Source of the DNA: Heterobasidion occidentale
Taxonomy: Eukaryota; Basidiomycota; Agaricomycetes; Russulales; Bondarzewiaceae
Direction: 5' to 3'
NCBI GenBank assembly: GCA_039111635.1
Contig: JBCAQO010000001.1
Location: forward strand, 1,116,001-1,180,000
DNA: 64,000 nucleotides
Part shown: positions 58,982 through 64,000 of the stretch, piece after piece
Layout: each line of letters starts with the position of its first letter
Numbering within the stretch: the first letter of the stretch is position 1
Made by a program: the position numbers and the translations under genes
Notes under the pieces: generated by a model
Seen by the model: the letters and a program-made list of their open reading frames with translations, nothing else
What the model was told of the DNA's origin: nothing
The model's database searches: none

Positions 58982-61900
58982 ATGGAGCAGACGGACAGGC
59001 ACCCCATTGTCTCGTTCATCTCTGCGTTTTTCTGGGTTATACGTACGCCTCAGCTTTACAAATGAGCGTCGTTTCTCATACTGACCGACGGTTCTTCATC
59101 ACCTTAGTTTATTTACTGTCATGGGTCAAGGCTCTGGTAGCATTCGCAACTATCACTATTCCGAGACTGATATACTCTCTACTCTCGTACTCGATGACGC
59201 TCACGGTGCGCATGGACGCTGACTGACTGGGCTGGGGGTTAGACAACTGACATCCTGGAGCATAGCTGAATTTTTGGTCATTCGCCATTATCTTCGTCGC
59301 CTCCGCTGTGGCTTTGAACTACTGGATACGCTTCCGATACCTCAACACGTACGCTGAACTGAAGGAGCCGCCGCTTGTGAAGCCGAACGCTCAGGAATTG
59401 CATCCCGACGTCAATACGACAGACCAGCCTCCTGCATTCCATAATTATCTCGACGAATTCCTGCAGGCGGTGAGGGTTTTTGGATTCCTGGAGAAACCCG
59501 TGAGTGATGTAGTCCGCACTTATCTCCAATCAATTCAGATGAATTGCAGGTTTTCCATGAATTGGCACGGCATCTCCAAACTCGTAGGTTGATCGCCGGT
59601 GATAGCTTGTCTTTGGATCAGGACAAGAGCTTCTACTGTGTCGTCGACGGTACTGTCCAGGTGTATGCACCCAGCGGCAAGGCCCCCGAACTCCAAAGTG
59701 GCTCTTGGGATGACGAAGACATGAACGGGTATGAACTCATGAACGAGGTCGGGAGCGGCGGGATGCTGTCTAGTCTATTTACCATTCTCAGCTTGTTCAC
59801 GGAGGACGTCAAAATCAGCTGGCAGAACGGGGCTGATGTCGACGCTAAATTCAGCGTGAGCACGGATACGGCGCCCAGACAGCCTTTGGGCCCGCGGAAC
59901 CGCACGAGACGCGCCAATTCTGACGTCTCGCAGCTGGATCTTGATTTGATGGCACAGAAGTCGCGCGTGCGGTCTGCGTCCGTGTCGTCGTCTGGGTCGA
60001 CCGTACATCCTGGCGAACCGACCTCGCCTCCTGCCACTACCAGGGCGCATACACCACTTCAGCGCACTGAGACACCGCAGTTTTCGACACCTCACCAACG
60101 CCGGCCGCCCCCTCGGAGGATGTCCACTATCCAGACGCAGATTCATCACGGGACTGTGGCTCGCGCGACCGAAGACACGACTCTCGCTGTCATTCCAGCA
60201 GAAGCGTTCCGCCGGTTGACTAAGAAATTTCCAAAGGCTACGGCACATATTGTTCAAGGTATCTGTTTTAGAATGATTGTTGGGATACCTTCTAATCTTC
60301 TTTGGTATAGTGATCATGACGCGCTTCTCGCGCGTCACCTTTAATGCCGCTCACAAGTACCTCGGTTTGACCACCGAAGTTCTTCGGACTGAGAAGGCCA
60401 TCAATGATATCGCTTGCCACCCACTGCCAGCTGCCTTCTACGAGGGTGGTGGAATGCAACAACTGCGACAGCGGTTTGACAGGGCAGGATCGGAGGAGCC
60501 AGTCGAATCGGGCGCCGATTATTTTAGTCGATCTCCTTCTTCAACAGCTGTATCATCGAAGCCCTATAAATCTAACCCGCCGCCGAAGTTCGAACTGGCT
60601 GATACTGTTGTACCAATAGAGAAGAGGCCTGTTTTCTCCCCAATGAGGACACGGTCTCCCCGCCACATGGTTCAGGCCGGAGATTTACACAGCTCAACAG
60701 CTCACTCAAACGACGCTTACAGACCTCTTCACAGGAGCCTCAGTATTCTCAGCACGCCACATATTCCTCGCCGTACCGATGCGTCGGCTGCACTTCAAGA
60801 TTCGATGCATTTTCCTGAAGTCGAGAGCGTCGCCGGTGACGACTTTGATCTTCGGCAAGAGGTCATGAATTGTATTGCGGTTTCGATCGGTTTGTTGCAG
60901 CCGCCGCTCAGCGGTGACGCTTCGGTGGAAGCGTCGCCTGCATTTTCACCCACGGACAGTGGGCCGGCCTCTCGCGGCGATGTCTTCGCTTCTTCTTTCG
61001 GGTCTCTGTCGTTGCTGGATATGGCCGATGATGCTTCGAGTGCGACTGGCACGTCATCCGTGACGGCGAATGGCTATATGAGCGGGCTTGATAATGAGGT
61101 AGAAATACTTTTCTTCAATGCTGGTTCATATCTAGCCAAAGCTGGAGAAAAGAACACAGGTGAGTTTGCTGTTCTTATCAACTCAGATCGATATATATAG
61201 TCTCTCTTAGGGCTGTTCTACGTCATCGAGGGTTTTCTCGATATCGTGCTGCCCCCAGAGAACAGCCCTCCGTCGGCAGGAAAGAAGCGTGCGAAGCCTC
61301 CCCCAGCGACACCAGACTCTCTATATGAACAGGACAGCGTGCTGGAGAGCAGTACCGAGTCCATCTCAAGCTTTTCTAAACGGCCAGCGCCAGCACGAGA
61401 TATATCAGATCAAGCGCGCGCGCATGAGACACGGCGGCCTCTGTTCACTGTCAAACCTGGTGGCATCGCTGGTTATCTAGGTTCGGGCGAGACTTCGTTC
61501 CCTGCATCAAAGGAACACCTATCTGATTTGGTTTTACAGCATCATTAACGAACACCGCTTCATATGTGGATATCGTGGCGAAAACCGATGCATATGTTGG
61601 GTTTTTACCCCACCACGCGCTGGAACGCCTGCTCGAGAAGCAACCCATCGTTCTGCTGACACTGGCAAAACGTCTCATATCGTTATTGTCACCACTCAGT
61701 GCGTTGAACCCACTGTATGTTCCTCGACCTGCGTTGAGTACTTTTGACTTCGGTAGTTCTGCAGATTGACGCATCTCTGGACTGGATGCAGGTCAACGCC
61801 GGGCAAATTCTGTGGCGCACTGGAGATGCCAGCGATAGCTTTTACATTGTAATCAATGGACGCCTTCGCGCGATCACCGAGAAGGAACAAGGCGGCGTGC

Positions 61901-64000
61901 GTATCGTGGCGGAATATGGCCAGGGAGATACTGCGGGTGAAGTGGACGTCATCACCAGTTCTCCACGAAAAAACACTGTCCATGCTATTCGTGATACCGA
62001 GCTTATCCGAATGCCCCAGACCCTTTTCAATGCCATCTCATCACGGTAAGCTTTCTCTTACTCGCTATTTTGGGTCTTCCGTCTTATGTGTCGCAGGAAT
62101 CCTCAGACAACGGCACTGTAAGTTGCCATCTTCGACATCAAGGACCTTAACTGATATAGCGAACGCTTAGTTTGTTACGCATGATCGCCTCACGTGTGCG
62201 GAGCGAAATCGACTCCTCCTCAACAAGCTCGACTACAACCGAGCTACGTCGCAACACTGCCAACCTCAAAACCGTCGCCATCCTTCCCGTGTCGCGTGCG
62301 GTCCCCGTCGACGCCTTCGCTCGCAAACTGCACGCTGCTTTGGAAGGAATCGGTGCTCCGACTTCATTCCTCAATCAGGCGTCTGTTTCCAACACCCTTG
62401 GGCGCCATGCATTCACGCGGATGGGCAAGCTGAAGACGGCCGCGTGGTTGGCAGATCAGGAACAGAGGTACAAGATCGTGCTCTACGTGGTTGATTCGGC
62501 TGTGAGTAGTTCATGGACACAGACGTGCATCCGACAGGTAAGTTCTTGTCAGGACTTTTACTTCGTGCCTTGCTGACAATTCTCAGGCCGACTGCGTGAT
62601 GGTCGTGGGTATGGGAGAGGATCCTTCCATTGGCGAATTCGAGCGGCTGCTGCTCTCTATGAAAACAACCGCCAGGAAGGAGCTTATTCTTCTGCACCCA
62701 GATCGTTCAGTCGTTCCTGGATCAACCCGAGAATGGTTGAAGGTTGGTCAATATTTCGGTGGATTTTTTGTGGGTCCAGAGCTGATCGTGTTGCCATGCT
62801 AAAGAACCGTCCATGGGTTCATCAACATATTCACGTCGAGCTTCCGGTACGTCTTTACTCCCTTCCCATGACTAAATGGGCCTGACATCGGAGATCGGGC
62901 GCAGGGCTTAAAATTGCCTGTCCCAAAACCCAATCCTGCATCTCCTCAGGATCCTGCAGCAGTAGCCGCTCTGAAAAACCTAAAGGATAAGGTACAGAGT
63001 GAGATCCAGAAGTACCGCGGCGGAAGATCAGATGTCCGCCCTCAGCGACAGCCTCATGCAAATGATTTTGCACGCCTCGCGCGCAGGATTTGTGGCAAGT
63101 CGATCGGCCTAGTTCTAGGTGGCGGAGGTGCCAGAGGGATTGCACATCTTGTAAGCGCTCTCGTCCCGCCTCTAATCAGTTTACTATCTGACTTTTCCAC
63201 CAGGGCGTTATCCGTGCATTGGATGAGTACGGCATCCCGGTTGATCATATTGGCGGTGAGTAACAGGCAAGGCATCATCAATGTTCAGGAGTCCAATTGG
63301 GCAACCCTAGGTACCAGCATTGGGGCATTCATCGGAGGTTTGTATGCCAGGGAAGGAGATCTCATTTCAAGCGCCGGGCGTGCCAAACAATTCAGTGCCA
63401 GGATGGGAAACATCTGGAGGATGCTGTCAGACGTTACATACCCAATTGTCGCTTACACCACTGTTCGACCTTCCTCTCTCTCCAATCAGCCTGACAACTA
63501 ATATGCCTTCCGCAGGGACACGAGTTCAACCGCTCAATATACAAGGTTCGTGCGCATACGTGAGACTTTTCTGTCCTGCTGACGTTGATGATCAGGCGTT
63601 TTACGACCTACATATCGAAGACATGTGGCTACCTTACTTCTGCAACACTGCCAACATCATCGCTTCGCGCATGGAAATACACGAAACTGGTTATGCTTGG
63701 CGATTCATTCGTTCGTTTTCCAATATCATCACTTCAGACATCTCAACATAATTTATCCTTAGGTGCGTCGATGACACTGGTCGGCCTTCTGCCTCCGTTA
63801 TGTGACAACGGGAATATGCTTGTCGACGGGGGTTATCGTGAGTAAACTTTGAAGAATCTTCTGTACCGATTTGTCCTGACCTTTGTTGTGTTAGTGGATA
63901 ATTTACCGGTCTCTTCTATGTTTGATGTGGGGCCAAGCGTCGTTTTCGCATCAGATGTTGGATCAGTAAGGATGTCGCATTGATGTATCAACTCATCTAA
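58982..64000 (+). CDS. NTE1: Lysophospholipase NTE1 (patatin-like), 3' end cut by window
   Basis: The start [20 protein letters not shown] is spliced to [20 protein letters not shown] and [20 protein letters not shown], an N-terminal ER membrane anchor. Three cyclic-nucleotide-binding-type domains follow ([75 protein letters not shown], with [17 protein letters not shown]), separated by Ser-rich linkers. The patatin domain has [20 protein letters not shown] (oxyanion loop), [16 protein letters not shown] (nucleophile Ser in GxSxG) and the catalytic Asp in DGGY near 63830. The enzyme deacylates phosphatidylcholine at the ER to glycerophosphocholine. At least 14 introns are visible up to the right edge, where the sequence stops after [19 protein letters not shown]. 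No frame problems were found. Confidence 0.93.

Overview
The window looks like genomic DNA of a filamentous basidiomycete, most likely a wood- or litter-dwelling agaricomycete. Genes are split by many short introns (about 45-90 nt, GTRNGY...YAG). Coding DNA is moderately GC-rich, and intergenic gaps of 0.3-4 kb lie between single genes on either strand. The protein families are eukaryotic and several are fungal: a division-1 chitin synthase, NTE1, coatomer gamma, casein kinase 1, pantothenate kinase, an isocitrate lyase-family enzyme, a cerato-platanin, and multi-pass membrane families typical of basidiomycetes. There are no operons, rRNA genes, CRISPR arrays or convincing tRNA genes.

Layout: the end of an unrecognised gene (<38-346, +); tubulin cofactor A (492-1023, -); a secreted protein of unknown role (1504-2565, +); a bHLH transcription factor (4753-5678, -); a small multi-pass membrane protein (7061-8182, -); a second, paralogous bHLH factor (12094-13213, -); a secreted FAD-linked oxidase (15453-17977, +); a rhodopsin-like 7-TM protein (18875-20247, -); a large disordered fungal protein (21379-25330, +); a cerato-platanin joined to a very long Thr/Ser/Tyr/Pro repeat (25817-28127, -); a polytopic membrane protein (29046-31195, -); an isocitrate/methylisocitrate lyase (32080-34583, -); a repeat-flanked gene fragment near 35.5 kb; an F-box-like protein with a C-terminal membrane anchor (36862-38034, +); a protein with three homeodomains (40670-42499, -); a 394-bp Tc1/mariner-type MITE (43382-43775); pantothenate kinase (44261-46017, -); coatomer gamma (46418-49748, -); casein kinase 1 (52081-53189, -); chitin synthase (54642-58490, +); and NTE1, cut by the right edge (58982->64000, +).

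The genes do not form one pathway. Most are housekeeping functions (tubulin folding, CoA synthesis, COPI traffic, kinase signalling, phospholipid turnover) mixed with cell-surface and secreted functions (chitin synthase, cerato-platanin, FAD oxidase, membrane sensors) and developmental-type transcription factors. The most unusual items are the three-homeodomain gene, whose three homeoboxes each carry a phase-2 intron at the same codon, and the cerato-platanin with its roughly 600-residue repeat arm.

Several otherwise intact genes need a one-base correction to stay in frame. One is coatomer gamma, which should be essential, so at least some of these indels are probably sequence errors and not gene decay. 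Exon structures here were worked out by eye from splice sites and protein-family continuity. No alignments or database searches were run.
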